Source: Bradyrhizobium sp. CB3481 (GTDB taxonomy: Bacteria; Pseudomonadota; Alphaproteobacteria; Rhizobiales; Xanthobacteraceae). From it: a stretch of DNA of 64,000 nt. Positions 7,894-17,500 of this stretch are shown piece by piece. The notes beneath the pieces were generated by a model. That model saw only the letters and a program-made list of their open reading frames with translations. It had not been told where the DNA came from and did not search any database. Numbering within the stretch: position 1 is the stretch's first letter; every line of letters starts with the position of its first letter. Where the stretch lies: assembly GCF_029714305.1 (NCBI RefSeq), contig NZ_CP121647.1, positions 558,001 to 622,000 of the forward strand. The letters run 5' to 3'. Made by a program: the position numbers and the translations under genes.

Positions 7894-10170
7894 TCAGGGC
7901 AATGACATCTGGCGTCGAGTGAACACCAGCAGGATCAGGCTGAATGTGAGCAGGATCACGCCCGCAATCATCTTCAATTCGGCGTCGGTGGCCGTCTTCG
8001 GCAGCGCGACCGTGCCCGGCGCCTGCGTCGCGACAGGCTGCTGTACGCGCTTCAGCGCCGCGACCTGAACCTGCGCCTCGCCATTATCCGCGCGACGTTC
8101 CGTCGGCGTTGTGGGAGTACGCGGGCGCTCGCCGAACACTTTCTCAAAGTCCCAGCCGGCCGGCAGGTTGATCGGCAGTTCCGAGAGCTTGAGCGGTTCG
8201 CCCTGGGGACGGCTTGGCGTCTTGTCGACGGCGACCAGGCTGGTCAGTCGCGTCACGAGCTGGTGTTCGAGCGCCAGCGCGAGGATGGTCTTGTCGGCAT
8301 CCTCAGGCGTCGCCTGCCGCGTGGTGCGCGCAACCTCCGCATCTGCGATCTTGCGGCGGGCCCAGACCTTGGAGAGGCCCTTGCCTTCGGCCGCATTTGC
8401 CAGCGGCAGGGTGACGGTCCAAGGACGGTCGCCGATACGGCCCTTGATCTCGACCGAGCCGGTGAGCTTGTCGAGCTTGGCCGCCAGAACCAGCGGCTCG
8501 TCGTGATAGACGTCCGGAAGCGCCGCCGGCGTCATGTCGGAGCTCGCCTCGGAGAATTTTGCGACAAGGTTGGTGACCGCGGGATTCTCCAGCTTGGCAA
8601 ACAGGCCGCGCATGCGCTCCTCGACCTGCTCGACGGAGCCGATATGGGTGAAGGTGCCGCGGCCGAGCTCGGCGGCGCGCGTCATCAGATAAGTGTTCGG
8701 GGCCGAGCCGATGCCGACCATGAAGATGCGCGAGCGGCCGCGCAGCGCATTGATAGTCTCGAACAACTGCTGCTCGTTGCCGATGGCGCCGTCGGTGAGG
8801 AACACCACCTGCCGGACATAGTTGGCATCCGCCCCCTTGTCGAACAGCGCCGCGCGCATCGCCGGCACCATTTCGGTGCCGCCATTGGCCTGCAGCGCAC
8901 CGACAAAGGAGGTGGCGCGGCTGATATGCTCGCTGTCGGCCGGCACGGCGGACGGGAACAGCACGTCCATCGTGTGGTCGAAGCGGATGACGTTGAAGCG
9001 ATCGTTGGGCTGCAGGCGACCGAGCGCGTAGATGAGGCTCGCCTTGGCCTGGACGATCGAGACGCCGCCCATCGAGCCGGAATTGTCGATCACGAAAATT
9101 ACTTCGCGCGGCAACGGCTTCTGTTGCGTTTGCTCGACCGAAGGCGGCGTGACGAAGGCAAGTAAATAGTCGCTGTCGCCGACGCGTTCACGAAAAAGTC
9201 CGACCGAGGGCGCCTGCTCGGCTGCGGGCTTCCAGGTCAGCTCGAAATCGCGATCCGCCGGCACCGCGCCTTCGGCAAGCCTGATAATGCTCGTGTTGGC
9301 ATCGGGCTTTTCGGTCTTGATCGCGTGATGGTGGCTCTTGACCTCGCCGAGCGGGAAGCCGGCCTGCAGCCGCACCGTGATGCGGGTCGGATTGACCGGC
9401 GCGTTTGTCGCGGGATCGAGCACCTCGGGCGAGATACGGTCGCGGTCCGGTACGGGATCGGACCTGGTCGAGCCCCAGCCGCCGTTGCCGGAGCGGAAGT
9501 CGACGCTCTGCACGACGGGTGCCGGATTGTAGCGCGGTGCGACCACCATCGGCAGGCGCAGCGAGAACTCATTGCCGGATTGCTGAACCGGCTCCTGATA
9601 TTCGATCTGCACCAGCACGGTTTCGCCCGGGCCGATATTGGCGACGGAATTGGTGAAGATGTTCGGCCGCTCCTGCTCGGTCAGCGCTGCCTTGTGCCCG
9701 CTCTGCTTGGCCTGTTCGTAGATCGCCTTGGCCTGCTGCCGCTCCTTGATGTCGCCGACCACGACGCGATCGCCGATCACCATCTTCAGCGAATCGACGG
9801 CGCCGCCTGCGGGCAAGGGATAGACATAGACCGCCTCGACCCAGTCCTGCGACGGGTTACGGAAAATCTGGGTGACGCGGGCACGGACGGTGGGGCCGGA
9901 TACGGTAAGATCGACATCGACGCCGAGCCTGGCAGCATCAGCATAGCCTTCGTCGATCTTGAGGAGCAGCGAACCGGCGCGGGCATCGCCGGGCTTGAGG
10001 TAGTTGGACTGCAGGCGCTCCGCCGACCAGACCGGCTCAAAACTCAAAAATAATGCCGCAAACCCGACCAGGATTACGGCAACGCCTTGCATCACAAAGA
10101 ACAGCACCAGCCGGATCAGGCTGGGCTGGTTGCCGCGTTTGTCGGCCTCGATTTCGTCGCATGTCGTCAT
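7894..10170 (-). CDS. Sortase substrate: VIT and VWA domain surface protein with LPKTA signal
   Basis: A 758-residue protein of the marine proteobacterial sortase target type. A membrane/signal segment at residues 18-44 ends at VWSA. A VIT (vault/inter-alpha-trypsin) domain covers about residues 63-195, and a VWA domain starts near 355 with the metal site DNSGSM at 362-367. The last 36 residues are a cell-wall sorting signal: LPKTA at about 723-727, a hydrophobic helix, and a short tail with two Arg. The sortase gene follows on the same strand. ATG 10170 was chosen because GGGAG lies eight bases upstream; ATG 10200 in frame has no ribosome site. It probably presents an adhesion or matrix-binding domain at the envelope. 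Confidence 0.92.
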   Translation of the reverse strand: MTTCDEIEADKRGNQPSLIRLVLFFVMQGVAVILVGFAALFLSFEPVWSAERLQSNYLKPGDARAGSLLLKIDEGYADAARLGVDVDLTVSGPTVRARVTQIFRNPSQDWVEAVYVYPLPAGGAVDSLKMVIGDRVVVGDIKERQQAKAIYEQAKQSGHKAALTEQERPNIFTNSVANIGPGETVLVQIEYQEPVQQSGNEFSLRLPMVVAPRYNPAPVVQSVDFRSGNGGWGSTRSDPVPDRDRISPEVLDPATNAPVNPTRITVRLQAGFPLGEVKSHHHAIKTEKPDANTSIIRLAEGAVPADRDFELTWKPAAEQAPSVGLFRERVGDSDYLLAFVTPPSVEQTQQKPLPREVIFVIDNSGSMGGVSIVQAKASLIYALGRLQPNDRFNVIRFDHTMDVLFPSAVPADSEHISRATSFVGALQANGGTEMVPAMRAALFDKGADANYVRQVVFLTDGAIGNEQQLFETINALRGRSRIFMVGIGSAPNTYLMTRAAELGRGTFTHIGSVEQVEERMRGLFAKLENPAVTNLVAKFSEASSDMTPAALPDVYHDEPLVLAAKLDKLTGSVEIKGRIGDRPWTVTLPLANAAEGKGLSKVWARRKIADAEVARTTRQATPEDADKTILALALEHQLVTRLTSLVAVDKTPSRPQGEPLKLSELPINLPAGWDFEKVFGERPRTPTTPTERRADNGEAQVQVAALKRVQQPVATQAPGTVALPKTATDAELKMIAGVILLTFSLILLVFTRRQMSLP

Positions 10171-10355
10171 GTCGTCACTCCCGAACGGCGATTTCGCCAT
10201 GCGGAGGGTGTGGAATCCGGTGATCTGGCGCGAGCGGAATGATCGGCAATGTTCGGTCACTCGCCACCGCGCTCCGCCGCGGTAGCGGCGGTTTTGTGCG
10301 GGTTTGTGATGGATTGTGCGTCTGCTAGACTGGCGCGGATCAAGCAGGGGTGACG

Positions 10356-11123
10356 ATGCCACCGCCGGACCAGCAGCTTTCCGCCGAGCAAAGCCGGCAG
10401 ATCGCGGATACCATTCGTGAGGAGATCGCCCGCCGCCGGATGTCCCGGCAATCGCTGGCCGAGTTGGCAAAACTCAGCCTTTCGACCCTGGAAAAGGTGT
10501 TGGGCGGCCGGCGCCCCTTCACCCTCGCCACCACCGTCCGCCTCGAACAGGCGCTCGGCGTCTCCTTGCGCAAGGCGGTGGAGGCGGCGCCGGTACAGAC
10601 GCCGGCGGTCAACGGTGAGATCGCGCCCGATGGCCTCGGCGCCTATTCGCGCCGTGCGGTGGCCTGGCTCGAGGGCACCTACGTCACGGTCCGTCCCTCG
10701 TTCGGCGAGAAGGACGCGATCTTCGCCTATCGCACCGAGATCGTCTGGGATGCGGCGGCTTCATCACTGGTGTTTCGCGAGAGCGAAAGGCAGGACGCGG
10801 CCTTCACCCAGTTCGGCGAAGTGGCCGTGCCGAATCAGTCGAGACACATCTATCTCGTCACCAACCGTCACGGCCAGCATCGCCTGATCACGGTGGCGCA
10901 CCTGGCGATTTCAGGTGAGATGTACGGGATCATCACGACGCTGCTTGCGGGCCGCGGCTCGTTGCTGACGCCGATCGCAGCGCCAATCGCCTATTTGCCG
11001 ATTAAGGTGGTACCTAACGCGACCTTCGGCAGGATTTCGTCCGACGATCCCAATCATGCGCTGTACCGTCAGCATCTGCGGCGAACGACGGATGAATCGT
11101 TCGCGCTGTTTTTGCCGGGATAA
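10356..11123 (+). CDS. HTH transcriptional regulator with unknown C-terminal domain
   Basis: A 255-residue protein. Residues about 9-70 form an XRE/Cro-like helix-turn-helix (SRQSLAELAKLSLSTLEKVL, then GRRPFTLATTVRLEQAL). The remaining 180 residues form a globular region with the segment GTYVTVRPSFGEKDAIFAYRTEIVWD and a hydrophobic end; I do not recognise a ligand-binding family. The gene is divergent from the sortase substrate with a 185-base gap, so control of that pair is plausible but unproven. ATG 10356 was chosen because AGGGG ends five bases upstream; a GTG at 10350 overlaps that ribosome site. Confidence 0.8.
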   Translation: MPPPDQQLSAEQSRQIADTIREEIARRRMSRQSLAELAKLSLSTLEKVLGGRRPFTLATTVRLEQALGVSLRKAVEAAPVQTPAVNGEIAPDGLGAYSRRAVAWLEGTYVTVRPSFGEKDAIFAYRTEIVWDAAASSLVFRESERQDAAFTQFGEVAVPNQSRHIYLVTNRHGQHRLITVAHLAISGEMYGIITTLLAGRGSLLTPIAAPIAYLPIKVVPNATFGRISSDDPNHALYRQHLRRTTDESFALFLPG

Positions 11124-11142
11124 CTGTTTCCGCCGCCCACCG

Positions 11143-11264
11143 CTGTCATCGTCCGCCTTGTGCGCGATTGCGCACTGGGGCGGACGATCCAGTACGCCGC
11201 GGCTTCACGGCTTAATCACTGCTGTCAGCGTTTACTGGATACCCCGCCTTCGCGGGGCATGACG
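11143..11264. repeat. Composite inverted repeat (GTCATCGTCCGCC / GCGGGGCATGACG)
   Basis: An element with a nested GTCCGCC...GGCGGAC stem and a second stem CCCCGCCTTCGCGGGG, bounded by TGTCATCG and CATGACGA. It fills the gap between two convergent genes. The boundary bases are shared with the repeat at 53496-53600. Confidence 0.75.
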
Positions 11265-11274
11265 AGAGAGGCCG

Positions 11275-12819
11275 TCAAGACGCCAGCTTGTCGGTCGCGC
11301 TCGGCGCATTGAACTGCTGGCGCAGCGTCGGCTTGTGAATCTTGCCGGTGGCGTTGCGCGGCAGCGCATCGACGAACTCGATCAGCTTGGGGCATTTGAA
11401 GCGCGCGAGGTTGGCCGCGCAATGCGCATGAATTTCCGCTGGTGTCAGCGTCTGGCCGGGTTTTACGGCGACGATCGCCATGCCGACCTCGCCCCATTGC
11501 TCACTCGGAATGCCGATCACGGCCGCTTCGGCAATGGCGGTGAGCTGATGCAGCACGCTCTCGACCTCGGCCGGATAGACGTTCTCGCCGCCGGAAATGT
11601 ACATGTCCTTCCAGCGATCGACGATGTAGTAAAAACCTTCCTCGTCGACGCGCGTGGCGTCGCCGGTGTGCAGCCATCCATCGGTGAACGATGATCGGTT
11701 GGCGTCCGGCCTGTTCCAGTAACCGGGCGTGACGTTCGGTCCCTTGACCCAGAGCTCGCCGAGTTCGCCGATAGCGGCGTCGGTGCCGTCGGGGCGAACG
11801 ATCCGCACTTCTGTATGCAGCACCGGCTTGCCGGACGAGCCGGCCTTGCGCGCGGCGTCCTCGCGGTCGAGCGCCAGCACGGCCGGCGAGGTCTCGGTCA
11901 TGCCGTAGCCCTGCTGCAGGGCGACGCCGCGCTCTTCCCACACTTTCAGCAGCGGCACCGGCATCGGCGCGCCGCCGACGCCGCCGATCACCAGGCGGCT
12001 GAAATCGGCACTCGCGAATGACGGATGCTGCGCCATGAACTGATAGATCGCCGGCACGCCGAAGAATTGCGTGATGCCATATGAAGGATCGCTGATCAGT
12101 TGCAGCGCGAGATCCGGATCGAATGCGCGCATGATCAGCACGGTGCCGCCGGCATGCAGCACCGGGTTAGTGTAGCAGTTGAGCCCGCCGGTGTGGAACA
12201 GCGGCAGTACGGTGAGCAGCACGGTCGAGGGCGTGACATAAGCGGGGCCGCCGAGATTGACGCAATTCCAGAACGTCATGCCATGGGTGATGATGGCGCC
12301 CTTCGGCTGACCCGTGGTGCCCGACGTGTACATGATGGTCGAGATATCGTCGTGGGTGACGAGCTCGAACGTGTCGAGTGGCTTTGCGGCCGTGATCGCC
12401 GCCTCATAGCTGCCGTCGGCACCGAGCAGCAGCGTCGACGAAACATTGCAGAGTTTTGCGACTGATAGCGCGACTTCCGAAAGATCAGCGTCATGGATCA
12501 TCACGCTTGGCGACGCGTCGCCAACGATGAACTGCAATTCGGGAACCGTGAGCCGCGTATTCAGCGGCAGGAACACTGCGCCGAGACGGCCGCAGGCGAA
12601 CTGCACTTCGAGTGTATCGGTCGTGTTCAGCGCCAGTACCGCGACGCGGGCGCCGCGCTTGACGCCGAGCGCCTCGCGCAGATGGGTGGCAAGCCGCGAG
12701 ATCCGTGCGTCGAACTGCTCGTAGGAGAGGCGGCGGTCGGTCGCGAGGTCGATGACCGCGATCTTGTCCGGCGTGCGGCGGCCGAAATGGGCGATCCAGT
12801 CGTAATAGCGTACGGCCAA
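11275..12819 (-). CDS. AMP-forming acyl-CoA synthetase
   Basis: A protein of about 514 residues in the ANL (acyl-CoA synthetase, luciferase, NRPS adenylation) superfamily. The phosphate-binding motif MYTSGTTGQPKG, the YGMTETSP motif, GELWVKGPNVTPGYW, and the C-terminal hinge DRWKDMYISGGENVYP with the late Lys in ATGKIHK are all present. It makes acyl-CoA from a fatty or aryl acid. TTG 12819 is chosen because GGAGGAG lies four to five bases upstream and the protein then begins at AVRYYDW; ATG 12870 would add 17 residues but lacks a clear ribosome site. It stands alone between two intergenic gaps, so its pathway is not given by context. Confidence 0.88.
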   Translation of the reverse strand: MAVRYYDWIAHFGRRTPDKIAVIDLATDRRLSYEQFDARISRLATHLREALGVKRGARVAVLALNTTDTLEVQFACGRLGAVFLPLNTRLTVPELQFIVGDASPSVMIHDADLSEVALSVAKLCNVSSTLLLGADGSYEAAITAAKPLDTFELVTHDDISTIMYTSGTTGQPKGAIITHGMTFWNCVNLGGPAYVTPSTVLLTVLPLFHTGGLNCYTNPVLHAGGTVLIMRAFDPDLALQLISDPSYGITQFFGVPAIYQFMAQHPSFASADFSRLVIGGVGGAPMPVPLLKVWEERGVALQQGYGMTETSPAVLALDREDAARKAGSSGKPVLHTEVRIVRPDGTDAAIGELGELWVKGPNVTPGYWNRPDANRSSFTDGWLHTGDATRVDEEGFYYIVDRWKDMYISGGENVYPAEVESVLHQLTAIAEAAVIGIPSEQWGEVGMAIVAVKPGQTLTPAEIHAHCAANLARFKCPKLIEFVDALPRNATGKIHKPTLRQQFNAPSATDKLAS

Positions 12820-13029
12820 GGTCTCCTCCACGCCAAGCAGTCTCCGTCTATTTTCTTGACGGCAATCCATTGAGCTTATGAGAAGCTAACAGGGACGATG
12901 CTGTCTTGCGTGGAGTGGCTGGGCATGAAGGGCCCTTCTGCCTTCTCCCGGTGGGTGGGCATCATCCCGCCTGCCCGGACCGTACCAGTGAATCGGGCTG
13001 CGGCTCAGCGATGGCAACCGGCCAGGAAA

Positions 13030-14253
13030 TCACGCCGTTCGCTTCTGTCCAATCGCCTCAAACTGCGCCTTCTGCTCGTCGTTCAGCGTCGCATAGAAGG
13101 CCTCGAGCGCGGTGCTCACCAGATGAACCGCTTGCAGCATGTCGGCGAGCCGCACTTCCACGGCGTCAAGGCGAGCGGGTGATGTGATCGCATCTTGTGG
13201 CTGGCATTCGGTGGTCAGGATCTCGACAGCCCTGGCATTGGCGTCCTGCAGCACTTTGAGCGCCGCGCGTTGCATGTCGTTCGGGTGCAGCCTGGCCTCG
13301 ATCTCCTCCGCCGGCCACTGCAGCACCGCAGATGGCGCCGCGCCGCAACCTTGGGCAGATGCTTCCGCGGCCCCATTTCCGGTGGTCGTCCGCCGCCGGT
13401 CCTCGGCGAACGCATTGAGCCGCGCTTCCTGTTCTTCTTCGAGCAGGTCGTGAAATTTCCCCAGCGGCTCCCGCACGGCTGACAGCGCTCCGATCATCGC
13501 GCCGAGGCGCTGGTGCATGATGGCCAGCCGGTTCGGCGCGGTAAACGCTGTCTGCGTCAGACACGTCGCCCGGATCATCTGGGCGGCAAAGATCCATGCG
13601 TTGGTAAGTTCGTCCAGAGCGGCGCGCTGCGCCTCGTTCGGTTGGATCGCCTGCTGAATCTGATGGATGGGAAGGCCGGCCATTTCGCTTCTGTCGTCGC
13701 CACAGAATTGCTGCAGCGGGGGGACCCTGCGATGTCTTCGGCCGTGGGGGCTCGGTCCGGCAAAGGCGGCGAGTTCATCACGGCCGTAAGGGGCAAAGAT
13801 CGCAGCGTGGATGTCAGGATAACCGTAGTCCCAGAAGCCGGTGCTATCGCCCCAGACGATGTAGTCGTTCATGTCGTTACTGGCGAATGGCCAGAACAGC
13901 GGCCCGACCCATCCATATCCGCCGTCCTCGTGCCGCCACCACCCCTTCGCGGTCTGGCCGCCGTGCCAGCCTGCGAGGGCTGTCGCCGCGGCTATTTGCT
14001 TGCGCGCCGCCGGATTACGAAGGTCCGAATCCATGGCGTTGCGCAGGTTTTGAGGTCGGGGAGAAGCCGTTCGGATGTGGCGCTGGCGAGCAAGGGCACG
14101 ACCGTGATGCAATCCCCCCAGCGACAGCACGCTGGTGACTGCAAATCTCGCGACCCCAAGGGGCCCGATGCCAAGACGCGCTCTGGCCAGTGCCGAACTG
14201 GACAGCAGGTTTGCCAGAACGGCGACGGCAATGCCAATGCGCATCTTCGACAT
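13030..14253 (-). CDS. LTXXQ-like (Spy/CpxP-type) periplasmic protein with duplicated repeat
   Basis: A 407-residue exported protein with signal peptide MRIGIAVAVLANLLSSSALA near the start. Two similar helical units appear, around residues 195-300 and 305-400; each has a P-N-x-x-Q-R-A-A-L-x-x-L motif (IQPNEAQRAALDEL and LHPNDMQRAALKVL), an Ala-rich helix, a Cys about 20 residues later and a closing Glu/Gln-rich helix. This matches the LTXXQ motif family known from Spy and CpxP, which bind unfolded periplasmic proteins, though the internal duplication and an aromatic- and Gly-rich middle (WGDSTGFWDYGYPD) are additional. ATG 14253 has GGGAGG five bases upstream. Confidence 0.75.
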   Translation of the reverse strand: MSKMRIGIAVAVLANLLSSSALARARLGIGPLGVARFAVTSVLSLGGLHHGRALARQRHIRTASPRPQNLRNAMDSDLRNPAARKQIAAATALAGWHGGQTAKGWWRHEDGGYGWVGPLFWPFASNDMNDYIVWGDSTGFWDYGYPDIHAAIFAPYGRDELAAFAGPSPHGRRHRRVPPLQQFCGDDRSEMAGLPIHQIQQAIQPNEAQRAALDELTNAWIFAAQMIRATCLTQTAFTAPNRLAIMHQRLGAMIGALSAVREPLGKFHDLLEEEQEARLNAFAEDRRRTTTGNGAAEASAQGCGAAPSAVLQWPAEEIEARLHPNDMQRAALKVLQDANARAVEILTTECQPQDAITSPARLDAVEVRLADMLQAVHLVSTALEAFYATLNDEQKAQFEAIGQKRTA

Positions 14254-14572
14254 GGCACCCTCCCGCGCCAAGCCTCGTCACGTCACATCTCGTCACGTTA
14301 CATTAGGTGACGCCGAAGGAGACGACGCCGAAAGGAACCGAAAGTTCCCGCGTGCGGTCCGGGTATCAGCTTGGTGAGCGGACGTCGTCGAACCGCGTCC
14401 GGGTCGGTCGTCCATGCTTCCAATGGATTCGCGGCGAGTGAGCTGGCCAGGGCAAAAAACCAATGGGTCCAGGCTGATGAAAGAAACGCGAAGCGATTAC
14501 GGCGACTCAGCCAGCTTCGCGCGGTCGGCGCACCGCGGGATCGTCATTGACCCCGCGGCGACGCGATAATGC
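14254..14572. other. Intergenic region with tandem 15-bp repeat
   Basis: This 319-base gap lies upstream of the LTXXQ protein gene. It holds two adjacent near-identical 15-mers CTCGTCACGTYACAT at 14274-14288 and 14289-14303, and an inverted CGTCAC (14291-14296) / GTGACG (14307-14312) pair. I see no gene in it and no clear sigma-70 promoter. Confidence 0.6.
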
Positions 14573-17500
14573 TTATGCGACTTCCTCTGCGACAATTTTT
14601 TCTTCCAGCACTGGCTCGGCCGGCGTCGCAAGCTTCTCGGCAAGCTCCTTGGCAAGCCTGGTCGCGCCGACATAGTCGGTCTTGCCGGAGCCGAGCAGCG
14701 GCACGGTGGCGACCACGCGGATATCTGCCGGCACCGCCAGCTCGGACGCGCCGACGCCCTTGGCCTGGCGCTGCATCGCGGAGCGATCGGCATCCTTCTG
14801 CGTGGTCAGCAGCACGATCCGCTCGCCCTTGCGGGCATCGGGGATCGATACCGCCACCGACATCGCCTGCGGCCACAATGTTGCAGCCATGGCTTCGACC
14901 GCCGACAGCGAGACCATTTCGCCGGCGATCTTGGCGAAGCGTTTGGCACGGCCCTTGATGGCGATGAAGCCGGCCGCATCGATGGCGACGATGTCGCCGG
15001 TGTCGTGCCAGCCGCCGGCGAGCGGCTCCAGCACGCCGGGGTTTTCCGCACGGAGGTAGCCGAGCATGACGTTGGGCCCGCGCACCGACAGGCGTCCGCC
15101 TTCCTCGATGCCGGGGACGGGATCGAGGCGGGCTTCCATCAGCGGCGACAGCCGGCCGACGGTGCCCGGACGATTGGCCATCGGCGTGTTCATCGCGAGC
15201 ACAGGCGCGGTTTCGGTGACGCCATAGCCTTCGAGGATGCGGATGCCGTAGCGCTCCATGTAGACCTGTCGCGTGCGGTCCTTCACCGCTTCCGCGCCGG
15301 CGATCACGAGGCGCAGGGTGCGGAAGTCGTAGGCATGGGCCGAGCGTGCGTAGCCGGTGAGGAAGGTGTCGGTGCCGAACAGGATGGTGGCGCCGGTCTG
15401 GTAGATCAGCTCCGGCACGATCCGGTAATGCAGCGGCGACGGATACATGAAGATCGGAATGCCGGCCAACATCGGCATCATCATGCCGCCCGTCAGGCCG
15501 AAGGAGTGGAACACAGGCAGCACGTTGAACACCTTGTCGTTGGCGTTGGCGTCGACGCGCGCCAGCGCCTGGGCCGCATTGGCCAGGATGTTGCGATGGG
15601 AGAGCACGACGCCCTTGGGCGTGCCTTCCGACCCCGACGTGAACAGGATCACCGCCGGGTCATCCGCCTTGCGCGCCACGCGCGGCGCGCTGCCGGCCAG
15701 CAGCCCGCGGACCTTGTCGAGCGAGCCGATGCCGGCACGCACGTCCTCCAGGTACACGACCCTGGCCTGCGCGGCGATGGCGGTAATCAGCTTGTCGAGC
15801 TTGCCCTTCTCGATGAACGCCTTTGAGGTCAGCACGGTCTTGACCTGCGCGGCCTGCATTGCCGCCAGCACGTTGACCGGGCCGGCGGAGAAATTGAGCA
15901 TCGCCGGCACGCGGCCGATGGTCTGCAGCGCCATGAACACGACGGCAACGCCGGCCGAATTCGGCAGCAGCACGCCGACATTTTCGCCCGCGGCGGTCCC
16001 CATCTCGAGCTTGCCGCTCAGAACCTGGGCGCCGAGGATCATCTTGCGATAGGTCAGCTTGGTGCCGAGCGCGTCCTCGATGATCGGCTTGCCGGTATCG
16101 CGGTCGCGGCGGGCATGGGCTAGCGCTTCAAATAAGGTGTGGTCGAGCATGGCGTTCTTGACCACGGCGTCAATCATGACGTCCTGCAGCGCGGCGCCTG
16201 CGGCGTTGCGGCGGGTCTTACCCTTCAAGGACGAATCGATCGACAACTTCACCTGCGGCAGGATCGTGATCGTCACCTTGGGGAACCACGAGCGCTTGAT
16301 TTCGCCGTTCCTGAGATAGCTCAGACGCGAACGCTGCGCGCCCTCGATGCGCACGGGCACAACGACCGCATCGGCCTTGTCGGCGATCATCGCGGTGCCG
16401 TCATAAACCTTCATCAGCGAGCCTGAGACCGTGATGCGTCCTTCCGGAAAAATCACCACTGGCTCGCCCGATGCCACCAGCTTGATCAGGTCGCGCGCCG
16501 CCAGCGGCTTAGTCGGATCCATCGTGTAGTGCTTGATCAGCTTCAGGAACGGTTTCGCCCACCACGCCTTCGAGATCCCGGTGTCGACGGCAAAGCTGGC
16601 ATCGATCGGCAGCGTCGCGTGCAGCAAAGGACCGTCGACCAGGCTGACATGGTTCGGCGCGATCAGCATGCGGGTGCCGGGTGGCGGCAGATTCTCCATG
16701 CCGCGGACCTCGACACGGAACAGCGCACGAAATAGCAGCGCGCCGAAGTCGCGCACGCCTTCGCGGCCCCATTTGTTAAGCACGAACCAGACCGAGCCAA
16801 AGCTCGCGATCGCAAGGCCGAAGAAGATCCATGCGACTGGAAGCCCCAGCGCCTGCAATCCCGCAACGAGGAGCGAGCCTGCTACCATGAAGGCCGCCTG
16901 CAGCACGTTGCCGGCGGCGATCACGCGGGCCCGCTCCGACGGGGCGGACCATGCCTGGACCGCGGCGAAGGACGGCACCACGAACAAGCCGCCGCCGAAC
17001 GCGAACAGGAAGAAGTCAGCCAGCATCCGGATGCCAGTAAAGGAGGTGGTAAATGCAGCGGCCGTTACGTTCTCTCCATGCACCGTGCTTCCGATGGCCC
17101 AGGCCAGATCGAGGCCGACGATGCCCATCACGATGGCGCCGATCGGCACCAGCGCGAGATTTGGGCGCACGTGGCTGAGCTGCGCGGCAAACAGCGAGCC
17201 GGCGGCAACGCCGATCGCGAACACGGCGAGGCAGACGGTCACGACGCCCTCGGTGCCGCCGATGTTGCCTTTGACCAGAGCGGGCAGCAGCGACAGCACG
17301 ATCGCGCCGACCATCCAGAACCAGGACACGATCACCATGCCGTCCCACAGGCGCGGTTCGGCATGAAGGGTCTTCAGAAGACGGACGGTGGAGGTCCAGG
17401 GATTGGCTGTAATAAGTAGACCAGGCGCGGACGGCTGGCTCACGGGGATGCGGGCCGCGAACGCCCAGGACAGGACCGACAGCCCGACCACGGCCAGGCA

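Noticed and set aside
14324..14348. Possible EcfG-type stress promoter (GGAAC, 16 bases, CGTC, minus strand)
   Set aside because: The -10 matches only three of four bases (CGTT expected) and such short motifs occur by chance; not enough support to annotate.
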